From Pseudomonas cremoris (lineage in GTDB: Bacteria; Pseudomonadota; Gammaproteobacteria; Pseudomonadales; Pseudomonadaceae), in the NCBI RefSeq assembly GCF_014230465.1, contig NZ_JAAXCY010000012.1:1-64000 (forward strand): a DNA stretch of 64,000 nucleotides, given 5' to 3'. The position numbers were made by a program, and so were the translations under genes. Shown piece by piece: positions 25,501 through 36,061 of this stretch (position 1 is its first letter; each line of letters begins with the position of its first letter). The notes under the pieces were generated by a model. That model ran no database searches, had not been told where the DNA came from, and saw only the letters and a list, made by a program, of their open reading frames with translations.

Positions 25501-27738
25501 TTAAAGCGCTTCCGGCCGCAGAATCAATACGCCAAGCGGCGGGAGATTCAACGACAGCGACACCGGTTGCCCATGGCGCGGCTCATCTTGGGTGAACACT
25601 TCCCCCCCATTTCCGTAGTTGGAGCCAGCATATGTGTCGGCATCGCTGTTGATGACCTCGTTCCAGCGGCCTGCAAAGGGTACGCCCACCGAATAGGCCG
25701 CACGCGGGACCGGTGTGAAGTTGGCCACCACCAGCACCGGCTTGCCGTCCTTGCTCCAGCGCAGCCAGGCGTAGACGCTGTTGATCGCATCGTCGCCGAT
25801 CAACCATTGAAAACCCTGTGGCGCGTCGTCCTGCTCGTGCAGGGCAGGTTCCTCGCGGTACAGGCGGTTCAAGTCGCCGACCAACTTCTGCACGCCTTTG
25901 TGTTCGGCGTATTGCAGCAGGTACCAGTCCAGTTGCTGGTCGTGGTTCCACTCGCGCCATTGGCCGAATTCGCAGCCCATGAACAGCAGTTTCTTACCGG
26001 GATGCATCCACATGAACGCCAGGTAGGCCCGCAGGTTGGCAAACTTCTGCCAGCGGTCGCCGGGCATCTTGTCGATCAGCGAGTGCTTGCCGTGCACCAC
26101 TTCATCGTGGGAGATCGGCAGGATAAAGCGCTCGGACCACGCATACACCAGGCCGAAACTCAGCTCGTTATGGTGATGAGCGCGGTACACCGGGTCTTGC
26201 TGGATGTAATGCAGCGAATCGTGCATCCAGCCCATGTTCCATTTGTAGTTGAAGCCCAGGCCACCCTGCTGGGTCGGCTGGCTCACGCCAGGCCAGGCGG
26301 TGGATTCCTCGGCGATCACCAGGGCGCCTGGCGCCTCCTGGGCGACCACATCGTTCAAATGGCGCAAAAAGTCGATGGCTTCCAGGTTCTCACGGCCGCC
26401 ATGGCGGTTGGGTACCCATTCCCCTGCCTTGCGCGAATAGTCGCGGTAGAGCATCGACGCCACGGCATCCACCCGCAGGCCGTCGACATGGAAGTGTTTC
26501 AGCCAGTGCAGTGCCGAAGCCAGCATAAAACCATGCACTTCGGTGCGGCCCAGGTTGTAGATCAGCGTGTCCCAGTCCTGGTGGAAGCCTTCCAGCGGGT
26601 TGGCGTATTCGTACAACGCCGTGCCATCAAACTGTGCCAGGCCGTGGGTATCGGTAGGAAAATGCGCCGGCACCCAGTCAAGGATCACGCCGATATCGGC
26701 CTGGTGCAGGGCGTTAATGAAGTAGGCGAAATCTTCCGGCGAGCCAAACCGCGCGGTAGGGGCGAACTGTGACAGCGCCTGGTAGCCCCAGGAGCCGCCG
26801 AACGGGTGTTCCATGATCGGCATCAGCTCGATGTGGGTAAAGCCCAATTGCTGCACGTAGGGAATCAAACGCTCGGCCAACTCCCGCCAGTTGTACTGGC
26901 GGGCCACCTCACCCGCCTCGTCCAACTCGGCCTGCCAGGAACCTACGTGCAGTTCATAGATGGACAGCGGCGCTGAAGTTTTTTGCTTCTCGGCGCGCGA
27001 CTGCATCCATTCGTGGTCCTGCCAGTCCACCTGCAACGGCTCTGCGACTTTGGACGCTGTGTCGGGTGGCAGTTGAGTGGCCAGCGCCACGGGGTCGGCC
27101 TTGAGCGGCAGAATGCCGTTGGCACCGAGAATCTCGTACTTGTAGGCCGCGCCCGGTTGCAGGCGCGGGATAAAGATCTCCCATACGCCAGACGGATGTC
27201 GCAGGCGCATGGGATGACGACGACCGTCCCAAATATTGAAGTCACCGACCACCGACACTCGTCGCGCATTCGGCGCCCACACGGCAAAGCGTACGCCTTG
27301 CACACCGTCGACGCTGGTCACCTGAGCGCCCAGGCAACTGCTGAGGTCACGGTGATTGCCTTCGGCAAACAGGTACAGGTCCATTTCACCCAGCAATAAC
27401 TGGCTAAAACTGTAGGGGTCTTCAGTAACCTGCTCACCACCGGCCCACTGAATCTTGAGCAAGTACGGCTGGCGATGGTTGAAGTGCCCCACAAACAAAC
27501 CCGGCACCTGGGTCGCATCCAGGCTGCCGATCTGTTCTCCGTTATCGCGCGCCAACACCTGGACGCTCAAGGCCTCAGGCAAAAACGCGCGAATAAACTG
27601 GCCGCCGTGCTCATCCTCATGCGGCCCCAGGATCGAGAATGGGTCTTGGTGTTCGGCGCGTACCAGCGCCTCGACGTCCTTGGACGCCGGCAATGCAGTC
27701 AACTTCGGTTGCAGCGGTTCTTTATGTGTAAAGCTCAT
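25501..27738 (-). CDS. glgB: 1,4-alpha-glucan branching enzyme
   Basis: A 745-residue GH13 branching enzyme that adds alpha-1,6 branches to linear glucan. Layout: an N-terminal N1 domain, a CBM48 ([21 protein letters not shown]), the GH13 barrel and a C-terminal beta domain. The nucleophile Asp lies in [13 protein letters not shown], the acid Glu in VIAEEST, and the third Asp in [12 protein letters not shown]. The start ATG (27738) overlaps the treS stop in an ATGA, so translation is coupled. In the GlgE pathway it branches the glucan made from maltose-1-phosphate. Confidence 0.95.
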   Translation of the reverse strand: MSFTHKEPLQPKLTALPASKDVEALVRAEHQDPFSILGPHEDEHGGQFIRAFLPEALSVQVLARDNGEQIGSLDATQVPGLFVGHFNHRQPYLLKIQWAGGEQVTEDPYSFSQLLLGEMDLYLFAEGNHRDLSSCLGAQVTSVDGVQGVRFAVWAPNARRVSVVGDFNIWDGRRHPMRLRHPSGVWEIFIPRLQPGAAYKYEILGANGILPLKADPVALATQLPPDTASKVAEPLQVDWQDHEWMQSRAEKQKTSAPLSIYELHVGSWQAELDEAGEVARQYNWRELAERLIPYVQQLGFTHIELMPIMEHPFGGSWGYQALSQFAPTARFGSPEDFAYFINALHQADIGVILDWVPAHFPTDTHGLAQFDGTALYEYANPLEGFHQDWDTLIYNLGRTEVHGFMLASALHWLKHFHVDGLRVDAVASMLYRDYSRKAGEWVPNRHGGRENLEAIDFLRHLNDVVAQEAPGALVIAEESTAWPGVSQPTQQGGLGFNYKWNMGWMHDSLHYIQQDPVYRAHHHNELSFGLVYAWSERFILPISHDEVVHGKHSLIDKMPGDRWQKFANLRAYLAFMWMHPGKKLLFMGCEFGQWREWNHDQQLDWYLLQYAEHKGVQKLVGDLNRLYREEPALHEQDDAPQGFQWLIGDDAINSVYAWLRWSKDGKPVLVVANFTPVPRAAYSVGVPFAGRWNEVINSDADTYAGSNYGNGGEVFTQDEPRHGQPVSLSLNLPPLGVLILRPEAL

Positions 27739-30700
27739 GACGTCTCCCCACCGCGTGCAGTTTTCGATATAGGTGCAATCCCGCTGAGCAACCCGTGCAA
27801 CCCTTTCAGGGGCACCGGCAGCCACGTCGGGCGGTTTTCCGCTTCGTAAGCCACTTCATACGCGGCCTTTTCCAGGCTGAACAACGTCAGCGCTGCGTCC
27901 TGGCCGCGGGCTTCCTGCCAGTCATGCGCCAGTGTAGACGTAGCTGCCTGATAAGCCTGGATAAATGCCTGGCGTGCTTCTTTCAAATAACGATCGGTCA
28001 CGCGTTTACGCGCCAAGTCCGCTTCGGGCGAGTGGTCCACTCCCTGCCCATTCAGCGCCATGGCTGCCGCGTAATCAAAGGAGCGCAGCACGCCGCTCAC
28101 ATCTTTATACGGGCTGTGCTTGCCGCGCCGTTCATGCAGCGGACGGGCCGGCTCGCCTTCAAAGTCGATCAGGTAGGCATCACCCTTCACCACCAGCACC
28201 TGGCCCAGGTGCAAATCCCCATGCACCCGAATACGCAGCCCGCCCGCCGTGGCTTTCGCCAGGGCCTGGACGTGACTGGCGATGGCTTTTTTCTGTGCCA
28301 GCAAATCACTGACCAGCGCCTGATCGGCAGGGTTCAACTGATGTTGATGAAGTTTGAGCAATTGCAGGGCGCGGTCGATCTGTGCGCCCACGTCCTTGGC
28401 CCAGGTTTGCGTGTCCTTGACGCTGGTGACTTCGGGCTTGAAGTCCTTATCGGTGGTTTTCGCGCCCAGTACCCCATGCATTTCGCCCAACCGCTGACCC
28501 AACAGGCCGGCGAAGTCTTTCAACTCGCCCAGGGCGTTGTAGTGCTGCTCTTGCTCAGACATGGCCCCGGCCAACTCATCACGAATCGCCCGTTCCAGGC
28601 TGTTTTGCGTCCAGGCCCAGGCATCGCCCTGATTGCTGAGGTAACCCTGGGCAATCATCAGCAGGTTGTCTTGCCCTGCCCCATCGCGGCGAATCACCGA
28701 ACCCAGCAGCGGCGAGATATTGGGGTAGCCAGCAGCGGTCAGGTAGGCACTCATTTCCAGTTCCGGGTGTACGCCGGACGCGACTTTGCGGATCAGCTTG
28801 AGCACCAGGCTTTCCCCCACCACCACGGAGCTGTTGGACTGCTCTGCCGACAGGTAACGCACTTCGGACTCTCGGGTCAGCTGCAGTTTGGCCAAGTGCG
28901 GCGTGGCCTCAAAACGCAGGTCGCCCTCACTGGCGTTCAACACCGTGCCAGCCTGCAAGCCGTGGATCACCGCCCGAATAAAGTGTTCAAGGCTGAATGC
29001 GTCGGTGACCAAACCCACCTGGCGCGCGCGGCGCACCCGGGCCAGCGCCAACTGCTGAGGCAAGGCGCTGGTGAATTGGTCTTCGCCAAGGAAACCGAAC
29101 GGCAACTGGTACCGGCTGACCTGGCCGCCGCTGGTCACGTCGATCTCACTGAGCAATACCGGGTGCTGCGGGTCGCCAAAACGCACACCGTAGGCGATAT
29201 GCACGCTGTCGATGGCCGTGTCCTTACCCGCGAACCAACGTCGTTTTGGCAGCCAGGCCGGCAGTGAAGTCTGTTCTAGCGTGGCGCGGCACAGCGGCTC
29301 CAGCAGCTCTTCCATGCGCTGTTTCAACACCAGGGTGGTGAAGTCCGGCATGCTCTGCGCAGGCTCCACATGCCAACTGGGCATCTGGTTTTCCGCCGCC
29401 AACACGAACCAATAAAAGCCGTAGGGCGCGAGGGTCAGCAGGAAATTCAGTTGGCCGATCGGCGGGAATGCATTACCGCCGAGCATCTCCACCGGAACCA
29501 TGCCGGCAAATGCCGAAAGGTCCAGCTCGGCGGCCTGGGCGCTGCGAGAGACATTGGCCACGCACAAGATGATTTCCGTACGCCCATCCTCACCGGTGAA
29601 CTCCCGGGTATACGCGAGGATGCGGCGGTTGCTGGGCGAGAGCATCTTCAAGCTGCCCCGGCCAAACGCCTTCGACTGCTTGCGCACGGCCAACATGCGC
29701 CGGGTCCAGTTCAGCAGCGAATGCGGGTCCTGGGTCTGGGTCTCGACATTGACCGACTGGTAGCCATATTGCGGGTCCATGATCGGCGGCAGCACCAGGC
29801 TGGCTGGGTCGGCGCGGGAGAAACCGCCGTTACGGTCGATGGACCACTGCATCGGCGTGCGCACGCCGTCGCGGTCGCCAAGGTAGATGTTGTCGCCCAT
29901 GCCGATTTCATCGCCGTAATACAGGGTCGGCGTGCCGGGCATCGACAGCAGCAGGCTGTTGAGCAATTCCACCCGCCGGCGATCGCGTTCCATCAGGGGT
30001 GCGAGACGGCGGCGAATCCCCAGGTTGATCCGCGCACGGCGGTCGGCGGCGTAGTAATTCCACAGGTAGTCGCGCTCTTTGTCGGTGACCATCTCCAACG
30101 TCAGTTCATCGTGATTGCGCAGGAAGATCGCCCATTGGCAATTGGCGGGAATCTCCGGGGTCTGTCGCAGAATGTCGGTGATGGGGAAGCGATCTTCCTG
30201 GGCCAGCGCCATGTACATGCGCGGCATCAGCGGAAAATGGAAGGCCATATGGCACTCGTCGCCGTCATCGCCTTTTTTGTCGCCGAAGTACAACTGAGTG
30301 TCCTCTGGCCATTGGTTGGCTTCGGCCAGCAGCATGCGGTCAGGATAATGCGCGTCGATCTCGGCGCGGATCTGCTTCAACACCTCGTGGGTTTCAGGCA
30401 GGTTTTCATTGTTGGTGCCATCGCGCTCGATCAAGTAAGGAATGGCATCCAGGCGCAGCCCGTCAATGCCCATGTCCAGCCAATAGCGCATCACCGACAG
30501 CACGGCTTTCATCACTTGCGGGTTGTCGAAATTCAGGTCCGGCTGGTGGGAATAGAAACGGTGCCAAAAGTACTGGCCGGCGACGGGGTCCCAGGTCCAG
30601 TTGGACTTCTCGGTGTCGAGAAAGATGATGCGGGTGCCGTCGTACTTTTGATCGTCATCGGACCACACGTAAAAGTCCCGCGCTGCCGAACCAGGCTTGG

Positions 30701-31082
30701 CCTTGCGCGCCCGCTGGAACCAAGGGTGCTGGTCGGAGGTGTGGTTGATCACCAGCTCCGTAATCACCCGCAACCCGCGTTTGTGAGCCTCGGCGATAAA
30801 GCGCTTGGCATCGGCCATCGTGCCGTAGTCGCTGTGCACGCCGCGGTATTCAGCGATGTCATAGCCGTCGTCGCGGCGTGGCGAGGGATAGAACGGCAGC
30901 AACCAGATGGTGTTCACACCTAAGTCAGCGATGTAATCAAGCTTGGCGATCAGGCCGGGAAAGTCGCCGATACCGTCGTTGTTGGAGTCGAAATAGGATT
31001 TGACGTGAACCTGGTAGATCACCGCGTCCTTGTACCAGAGCGGGTCTTTGATGAAGGTGGCTCGGGTGGGTTTCTTCGCCAT
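27735..31082 (-). CDS. treS: Trehalose synthase fused to maltokinase (TreS-Pep2)
   Basis: An 1115-residue fusion. The first part (about 1-560) is GH13 trehalose synthase, interconverting trehalose and maltose: [13 protein letters not shown] holds the nucleophile Asp, LLAEANQWP the Glu, and [10 protein letters not shown] the third acid. The second part (about 600-1100) is maltokinase, giving maltose-1-phosphate: [13 protein letters not shown] starts it, [15 protein letters not shown] carries the ATP-site Lys, and [27 protein letters not shown] is the kinase-like catalytic and metal site. The fusion supplies the GlgE substrate. It lies after glgE with a REPIN in the 156-base gap, and overlaps glgB by 4 bases. 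Confidence 0.95.
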   Translation of the reverse strand: MAKKPTRATFIKDPLWYKDAVIYQVHVKSYFDSNNDGIGDFPGLIAKLDYIADLGVNTIWLLPFYPSPRRDDGYDIAEYRGVHSDYGTMADAKRFIAEAHKRGLRVITELVINHTSDQHPWFQRARKAKPGSAARDFYVWSDDDQKYDGTRIIFLDTEKSNWTWDPVAGQYFWHRFYSHQPDLNFDNPQVMKAVLSVMRYWLDMGIDGLRLDAIPYLIERDGTNNENLPETHEVLKQIRAEIDAHYPDRMLLAEANQWPEDTQLYFGDKKGDDGDECHMAFHFPLMPRMYMALAQEDRFPITDILRQTPEIPANCQWAIFLRNHDELTLEMVTDKERDYLWNYYAADRRARINLGIRRRLAPLMERDRRRVELLNSLLLSMPGTPTLYYGDEIGMGDNIYLGDRDGVRTPMQWSIDRNGGFSRADPASLVLPPIMDPQYGYQSVNVETQTQDPHSLLNWTRRMLAVRKQSKAFGRGSLKMLSPSNRRILAYTREFTGEDGRTEIILCVANVSRSAQAAELDLSAFAGMVPVEMLGGNAFPPIGQLNFLLTLAPYGFYWFVLAAENQMPSWHVEPAQSMPDFTTLVLKQRMEELLEPLCRATLEQTSLPAWLPKRRWFAGKDTAIDSVHIAYGVRFGDPQHPVLLSEIDVTSGGQVSRYQLPFGFLGEDQFTSALPQQLALARVRRARQVGLVTDAFSLEHFIRAVIHGLQAGTVLNASEGDLRFEATPHLAKLQLTRESEVRYLSAEQSNSSVVVGESLVLKLIRKVASGVHPELEMSAYLTAAGYPNISPLLGSVIRRDGAGQDNLLMIAQGYLSNQGDAWAWTQNSLERAIRDELAGAMSEQEQHYNALGELKDFAGLLGQRLGEMHGVLGAKTTDKDFKPEVTSVKDTQTWAKDVGAQIDRALQLLKLHQHQLNPADQALVSDLLAQKKAIASHVQALAKATAGGLRIRVHGDLHLGQVLVVKGDAYLIDFEGEPARPLHERRGKHSPYKDVSGVLRSFDYAAAMALNGQGVDHSPEADLARKRVTDRYLKEARQAFIQAYQAATSTLAHDWQEARGQDAALTLFSLEKAAYEVAYEAENRPTWLPVPLKGLHGLLSGIAPISKTARGGETS

Positions 31083-31131
31083 TGGAAACTCCTGATAACA
31101 CTAAAATACTGCAGGCAAAATGCGGTCAATT

Positions 31132-31218
31132 GTGGGAGCGGGCTTGCTCGCGAATGCGGTCTTCCAGTTGATCCACCTATGACTGATGCACCGCATTCGC
31201 GAGCAAGCCCGCTCCCAC
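31132..31218. repeat. REPIN inside the glgE-treS-glgB operon
   Basis: An 87-bp doublet with arms GTGGGAGCGGGCTTGCTCG and its complement, spacing glgE from treS. If the three genes are one transcript, the hairpin forms in the mRNA between the first and second cistrons. Confidence 0.9.
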
Positions 31219-31238
31219 ACTGTTGATCTCCATTGGGC

Positions 31239-33227
31239 TTAAGAAGTGGTAATGCGCCAAATACCAAACGGCGTATGTGGCTCCAGCCGCATCCACTGGG
31301 TCTTGCCATACCAGGTCCAGCGATGGCCATTCATCAGGTCTTCACCCTGGGTCTGGGCATCGTCCGGCAGGCCCAATTCCCACAATGGCAACTCAAAATT
31401 CGCTTCCTGAGCGTTGTAGGGGTCGAGGTTCACTGCAACAAGGATGAAGTTGCCGCCATCGTCACTGCGCTTGCCGAAGTACAGGATGTTGTCGTTCCAG
31501 GCGTTGTAGAGCTTCAAGCCCAGATGCGTCTGCAATGCCGGGTTTTGCCGGCGGATGCGGTTGAGCTGGGCGATTTCGGCAATGATGTTGCCCGGCGCAG
31601 TAAAGTCGCGAACGCGGATCTGGTACTTCTCCGAATCCAGGTATTCCTCTTTGCCGGGCACGGGCGCGGCTTCGCACAGCTCATAGCCTGAATACATGCC
31701 CCACAGCCCCGAGCCCATGGTGGCCAGCGCCGCGCGAATCAAGAAGCCCGGGCGTCCTGACTCGTGCAGGAAGCCTGGGTTGATATCTGGCGTATTAACG
31801 AAGAAGTTCGGGCGGAAGCACTCGCGCAACGGCGATTCATTCAGCTGGGTGAAATACTCACTCAGTTCGGCCTTGGTGTTGCGCCAAGTGAAATAGGTGT
31901 AGCTCTGGGAATAACCGACCTTGCCCAGCCGCGCCATCATGGCCGGGGTGGTAAAGGCTTCGGCGAGGAAGATCACTTCCGGGTGCTTGGCGCGCACATC
32001 ACTGATCAGCCATTGCCAGAACGGCAGCGGCTTGGTGTGGGGATTGTCGACACGAAAAGTCTTCACGCCCTCTTCCACCCAACCGACCACAATGTCGCGC
32101 AACTCGGTCCACAGGCTAGGAATCGCGTCGGCCGCGTAGAAGTCGACGTTGACGATGTCCTGATACTTTTTCGGCGGGTTTTCCGCGTATTTGATCGTGC
32201 CGTCTGGGCGCCAGTTGAACCAACCGGGGTGTTGCTTGAGCCACGGGTGGTCCTGGGAGCATTGGATGGCGAAGTCGAGGGCGATCTCCAAGCCATGATC
32301 GGCGGCGGCCTTTACCAACCGGCGGAAATCATCGCGGCTGCCCAGTTGTGGGTGAATCGCTTCATGGCCGCCCTCCTCGCTGCCAATGGCATAGGGGCTG
32401 CCCGGATCATCCGGACCAGCAGTGAGGGAGTTATTCGGGCCTTTGCGGTGACTGCGACCGATTGGATGGATTGGCGGGAAGTACAGTACGTCGAAGCCCA
32501 TGTCATGGATCATCGACAGGCGCGAGTGCACGTCATTAAATGTGCCGTGGCGTGCCGGATCGTCGGTGATCGAGCGCGGAAACAGCTCATACCAACTGGC
32601 AAACAGCGCTGCATTACGCTCCACATCAATCGGGTACACGGTACTGATGCTCAAGTAGGCGCGGTGATCGGCCTGGGTCATCAGGTGTGCACTGTGTTCG
32701 TGCAGGAACAACGCTACTTGCTCGGTTTCCAGCAGGCCGGAGAGTTCGTGGTGCAACAGCATCAGGCGGTCGCGCAGTTCATTGTCACTGCGCTCGGCGG
32801 CCTGTAGCACCAGGCTGCGGCCTTCCTGCAATTCGAGGCTCACCGGCACGCCGGCTTCGTGTTTCTTGCGCAGTTCGTAGCAGAAACTGGCGAACGTATC
32901 GATCCAGGCTTCTATGCAATATTCATGAGGGCCAATGGCCTCCACGGTAAACGCACCCTCCCAGCCGTTGTTGCCCACATCGCTCATTACCACGCTGTGC
33001 CAGCTTTCGTCGGCCAACGGACGCCAGCGGATCAGCACGGCGAGCTTATCGTGACCGTCGGCGAACACTTTGCTGGTAACAGAAATACGCTGGCCAACCA
33101 CGGCCTTTACGGCGAATTCACCGCCGTCGATCACAGGCGTGGTGCTTTCGATGGCGATCCTGGGCAGCAACAACGCCTGGGACAGCGGTAACAAGGATTG
33201 ATCTGGAGTCAGTGTTTCAGCAGTCAT
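31239..33227 (-). CDS. glgE: Alpha-1,4-glucan:maltose-1-phosphate maltosyltransferase
   Basis: A 662-residue GH13_3 enzyme that adds maltosyl units from maltose-1-phosphate to the growing alpha-1,4-glucan. An N-terminal beta domain precedes the barrel. FRVDNPHTKP places the nucleophile at Asp394, and FLAEAF the acid/base at Glu423; both numbers coincide with those known for Streptomyces GlgE. The substrate-phosphate region is visible in PPIHPIGRSHRKGPNN. It is first in glgE-treS-glgB, a three-gene glucan module fed by trehalose. A 204-base spacer separates it from a divergent small gene. Confidence 0.95.
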   Translation of the reverse strand: MTAETLTPDQSLLPLSQALLLPRIAIESTTPVIDGGEFAVKAVVGQRISVTSKVFADGHDKLAVLIRWRPLADESWHSVVMSDVGNNGWEGAFTVEAIGPHEYCIEAWIDTFASFCYELRKKHEAGVPVSLELQEGRSLVLQAAERSDNELRDRLMLLHHELSGLLETEQVALFLHEHSAHLMTQADHRAYLSISTVYPIDVERNAALFASWYELFPRSITDDPARHGTFNDVHSRLSMIHDMGFDVLYFPPIHPIGRSHRKGPNNSLTAGPDDPGSPYAIGSEEGGHEAIHPQLGSRDDFRRLVKAAADHGLEIALDFAIQCSQDHPWLKQHPGWFNWRPDGTIKYAENPPKKYQDIVNVDFYAADAIPSLWTELRDIVVGWVEEGVKTFRVDNPHTKPLPFWQWLISDVRAKHPEVIFLAEAFTTPAMMARLGKVGYSQSYTYFTWRNTKAELSEYFTQLNESPLRECFRPNFFVNTPDINPGFLHESGRPGFLIRAALATMGSGLWGMYSGYELCEAAPVPGKEEYLDSEKYQIRVRDFTAPGNIIAEIAQLNRIRRQNPALQTHLGLKLYNAWNDNILYFGKRSDDGGNFILVAVNLDPYNAQEANFELPLWELGLPDDAQTQGEDLMNGHRWTWYGKTQWMRLEPHTPFGIWRITTS

Positions 33228-33431
33228 CGAGCATCTTCCCCTTACGCCCTGTGGACGCTCTTTGCTTGATCCGAATTCTGATACGGCGGCGCTCTCCCTG
33301 AGCAGGGCCGTAATAGGTCCGAGCCCAGGCCTCGGTTAAAAGTTCAGGTGGATGTGCCGCCATTGAGCGGGGAATCAATTCGCGCCGGCGGCTGTCCACC
33401 GATAGAGCAAAGCACAAAGGAGGCCACACCG

Positions 33432-33608
33432 ATGAATATCCCGATCCCGGCTGAAACCCCGGACCCAAATATCGACAATCCGACGTTGCCGCCCAGCGAA
33501 CCGGAGCCGATTCCAGAGAAAGAACCACCGGAAAACCTGCCGCCACCGGTTGAGGAACCACCGACGACCATGCCTCCGGTGATCGTCAGTCCTTCTCAAA
33601 ACGCCTGA
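33432..33608 (+). CDS. Proline-rich acidic micro-protein
   Basis: A 58-residue protein with 20 prolines, eight glutamates and a single lysine, and no predicted fold, signal peptide or membrane segment. Prolines come as PxP and PPxE units, ending PPVIVSPSQNA. It is probably translated: an ideal AAAGGAGG ribosome-binding site ends eight bases before the ATG. It is divergent from glgE and overlaps the end of the convergent mgtC-like gene by 23 bases. Function unknown; a disordered linker or surface-exposed peptide is possible. Confidence 0.6.
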   Translation: MNIPIPAETPDPNIDNPTLPPSEPEPIPEKEPPENLPPPVEEPPTTMPPVIVSPSQNA

Positions 33609-34077
33609 CGATTTTCGGCATGACACTGAACACCGCCAACGCCAGCAAGGTACTCAGCACCGCTGTCGATTCCCGGCCCAACCCGGCCGACACCCCAATC
33701 GCAGCGGTCATCCAAAGCCCGGCGGCGGTGGTCAGGCCTTTGACATGACCTTCCTCATCATCCTTGCCCTTGATGATGGTGCCGGCCCCCAGAAAGCCGA
33801 TCCCGGCGATCACCCCTTGCACTACCCGACTCATGGCATCAGCCTGGTTGCCGGACATCTGCGGCACCATCACGAACAACGCAGCACCCAGCGCCACCAG
33901 CATATGGGTGCGCACACCTGCCGCCTTGCCCTTGCTCTCGCGCTCAAAGCCCAGAATGCCGCCCAGCACGGCGGCGATCAGCAAGCGCACGGTGATCTGC
34001 GTCAGTTGCTTCGCGTCACCGATATCGGCGAATTCAGCCTGCAGGGTTTGCCACACTTCATGCCACCAAGCGTCCAT
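33586..34077 (-). CDS. MgtC/SapB family inner-membrane protein
   Basis: A 163-residue membrane protein with four to five hydrophobic segments. It carries the MgtC/SapB motifs RLLIAAVLGGILGFERE, the charged GKAAGVRTHMLVALGAALF, and GIGFLGAGTIIKG followed by GLTTAAGLWMTAAIG. It lacks the long cytoplasmic C-terminal domain of virulence MgtC, so it belongs with the short SapB-like group. MgtC proteins are linked to magnesium limitation and F-type ATP synthase control in other species; that role is not shown here. Confidence 0.87.
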   Translation of the reverse strand: MDAWWHEVWQTLQAEFADIGDAKQLTQITVRLLIAAVLGGILGFERESKGKAAGVRTHMLVALGAALFVMVPQMSGNQADAMSRVVQGVIAGIGFLGAGTIIKGKDDEEGHVKGLTTAAGLWMTAAIGVSAGLGRESTAVLSTLLALAVFSVMPKIVRRFEKD

Positions 34078-34198
34078 GGGAGCCGTCCTTTGTCATTGTT
34101 GGTAAACGATGGACAGCGCCGACCGTCAGTCAGTTGCCTGGAACACTTGATGCGCAAGGTGAACCTAACCTTTACCAGCCCATAAAAAGGAGAGCGTC

Positions 34199-34438
34199 AT
34201 GCCGGTACGCATTGAAAATCAGACCTGCTACTTCAAGGTCAACGAAGACGGCCAGGAACACAGCCTGCAGGCGGCCGACGTCACCGTCAGCACCGACATT
34301 CCCAAGGCCATGTCCTATGTGCAACTGGACGCAGATCGGGTCTACATCACTGAACAGGAAGCCGATGCCTTGACCGTGGCCGGCGCCATCGATGGACGTC
34401 AGCACAAGAAGGTCACCGAGCCTGGTTCGGCGATTTGA
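34199..34438 (+). CDS. Small conserved protein, probably DUF3203
   Basis: A 79-residue soluble protein (MPVRIENQTCYFKV at the start, VYITEQEADALTVAGAIDGRQH near the end) that resembles the Pseudomonas DUF3203 family; the assignment is from memory. AAAAAGGAG precedes the ATG. It lies between the mgtC-like gene and ccoG. Its TGA stop is immediately followed by the first base of a predicted Anr box. No function is known. Confidence 0.7.
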   Translation: MPVRIENQTCYFKVNEDGQEHSLQAADVTVSTDIPKAMSYVQLDADRVYITEQEADALTVAGAIDGRQHKKVTEPGSAI

Positions 34439-34452
34439 TTGATCTGTATCAG
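34439..34452. promoter_or_regulatory. Predicted Anr (FNR-type) box upstream of ccoG
   Basis: TTGATctgtATCAG matches the Anr/FNR consensus TTGAT-N4-ATCAA at nine of ten fixed bases. It lies 170 bases before the ccoG start, a common distance for an activated promoter. Anr control would fit the microaerobic role of ccoG. Confidence 0.55.
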
Positions 34453-34622
34453 CACTGCAAAAATCTAGCTGCATCCCTTTCAAAACGGGGTGCAGCACAT
34501 TGTCGCAGTGGTGAGCGCACGCCCCATCTGATCCGCTTTTTATCGCCATAGCTGAGTCTGTTATGCAAACAGAGCCACGCGCATAGTTCATCGGCCTGAT
34601 GGAGGCTGATGAGCGAACGACC

Positions 34623-36032
34623 ATGAGCGAACGAATCCCAACCGTGGAAACCTTTGTGCCCATTCACCCAAAGAAGGTGAAGGCCAAATCCAGCGACAAC
34701 TTGATCCATACCCGCAGCTTCACCGGCCTGTTCCGCACCTTGCGCGTAGCAGGGGCTGGTTTTCTGTTCTTGGCTTTTTTCGGCACCGTGTGGCTGAACT
34801 GGGGAGGACGCCAAGCCGTGCTGTGGGACCTGGCTGAAAGCAAATTCCATATTTTTGGCGCAACCTTCTGGCCTCAGGACTTCATCCTGTTGTCGGCGTT
34901 GCTGATCATCTGCGCCTTCGGGCTGTTCGCGATCACCGTATTCGCCGGCCGCGTGTGGTGCGGCTACACCTGCCCGCAAAGCTCGTTTACCTGGCTGTTC
35001 ATGTGGTGCGAGAAGGTCACCGAGGGCGAGCGCAACCAGCGCATCAAACTGCATAACGCACCATGGAGCCTGAACAAACTGGCGCGGCGTTCGGCCAAGC
35101 ACACCTTGTGGCTGGGCATCAGCGTGCTGACCGGGTTGACCTTTGTCGGCTACTTCACGCCCATCCGCCCGCTAGTCGCTGAACTGCTGACCTGGCAAAT
35201 AGGCGGCGTCAGCCTGTTCTGGGTGCTGTTTTTCACCGCCGCCACCTACATCAACGCTGGCTGGCTGCGCGAGGCAGTGTGCATGCACATGTGCCCGTAC
35301 GCGCGCTTCCAAAGCGTGATGTTCGACAAGGACACCCTGACTATTTCCTACGATGCAGCTCGCGGCGAAAACCGTGGCCCGCGCAAACGTGAGGTCAAAC
35401 CCGCCGCCGTCGGCCTGGGTGATTGCATCGATTGTCAGCTGTGCGTGCAGGTGTGCCCCACCGGCATCGACATCCGCGACGGCCTGCAAATGGAATGCAT
35501 CGGCTGTGCGGCGTGCATCGACGCCTGTGATTCGATCATGGACAAGATGGGGTATGCCCGTGGGCTGGTGAGCTATACCAGCGAGCATCAACTGCAAGGT
35601 GGTAAAACCAACCTGCTACGGCCACGCCTGATCGGCTACAGTGCCGTGCTGCTGGTGATGATTGCCGCCTTGGTAGTGGCGCTGGTGGAACGGCCGATGG
35701 TGTCGCTGGACGTGACCAAGGACCGGGGCATGTTCCGCGAGAATGCCCAAGGGCAGATCGAGAACATCTACAGCCTCAAGGTGATCAACAAGACCCAGCA
35801 GCGCCAGGATTACCGCCTGGAACTGGTGGATGCGGATGACTTCCAGCTGCACGGCAAGACCGAGATCAGCCTGGCGCCGGGAGAAATCAGCGATGTGCCG
35901 GTGTCGGTGGCGTTGCTGGCGGATAAGCCGGCGAGCAGTTCGCAGACCTTGCGCTTCAAGGTAACGGACGTGGATGAACCGTGGGTCTATAGCGCGGCCG
36001 ATAGCCGCTTCGTCGCCCCGTTGAACCGCTGA
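34623..36032 (+). CDS. ccoG: Cytochrome c oxidase accessory protein CcoG (FixG/RdxA)
   Basis: A 469-residue membrane ferredoxin-type protein needed to handle copper during cbb3 oxidase assembly. Membrane segments flank Cys motifs CGYTCP and CMHMCP. Two 4Fe-4S motifs follow, CIDCQLCVQVCP and CIGCAACIDACD, and a C-terminal FixG immunoglobulin-like domain ends the protein. No ccoNOPQ, ccoH, ccoI or ccoS genes are adjacent, so this copy stands alone. The ATG at 34623 (MSERIPTVE) is preferred. A 12-base sequence including the start, ATGAGCGAACGA, is duplicated just upstream (34609 and 34623), which makes the start region odd. Confidence 0.92.
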   Translation: MSERIPTVETFVPIHPKKVKAKSSDNLIHTRSFTGLFRTLRVAGAGFLFLAFFGTVWLNWGGRQAVLWDLAESKFHIFGATFWPQDFILLSALLIICAFGLFAITVFAGRVWCGYTCPQSSFTWLFMWCEKVTEGERNQRIKLHNAPWSLNKLARRSAKHTLWLGISVLTGLTFVGYFTPIRPLVAELLTWQIGGVSLFWVLFFTAATYINAGWLREAVCMHMCPYARFQSVMFDKDTLTISYDAARGENRGPRKREVKPAAVGLGDCIDCQLCVQVCPTGIDIRDGLQMECIGCAACIDACDSIMDKMGYARGLVSYTSEHQLQGGKTNLLRPRLIGYSAVLLVMIAALVVALVERPMVSLDVTKDRGMFRENAQGQIENIYSLKVINKTQQRQDYRLELVDADDFQLHGKTEISLAPGEISDVPVSVALLADKPASSSQTLRFKVTDVDEPWVYSAADSRFVAPLNR

Positions 36033-36061
36033 AACCAGTGTGAATAGATGAAGATCCAAAT

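Noticed and set aside
33586..33608. Possible fusion of the proline-rich gene with the mgtC-like gene
   Set aside because: They are on opposite strands and simply overlap at their 3' ends.
34609..34634. Repeated ATGAGCGAACGA considered as an insertion scar or target-site duplication
   Set aside because: No mobile element sits between the copies and only two bases separate them; simple slippage duplication is enough.
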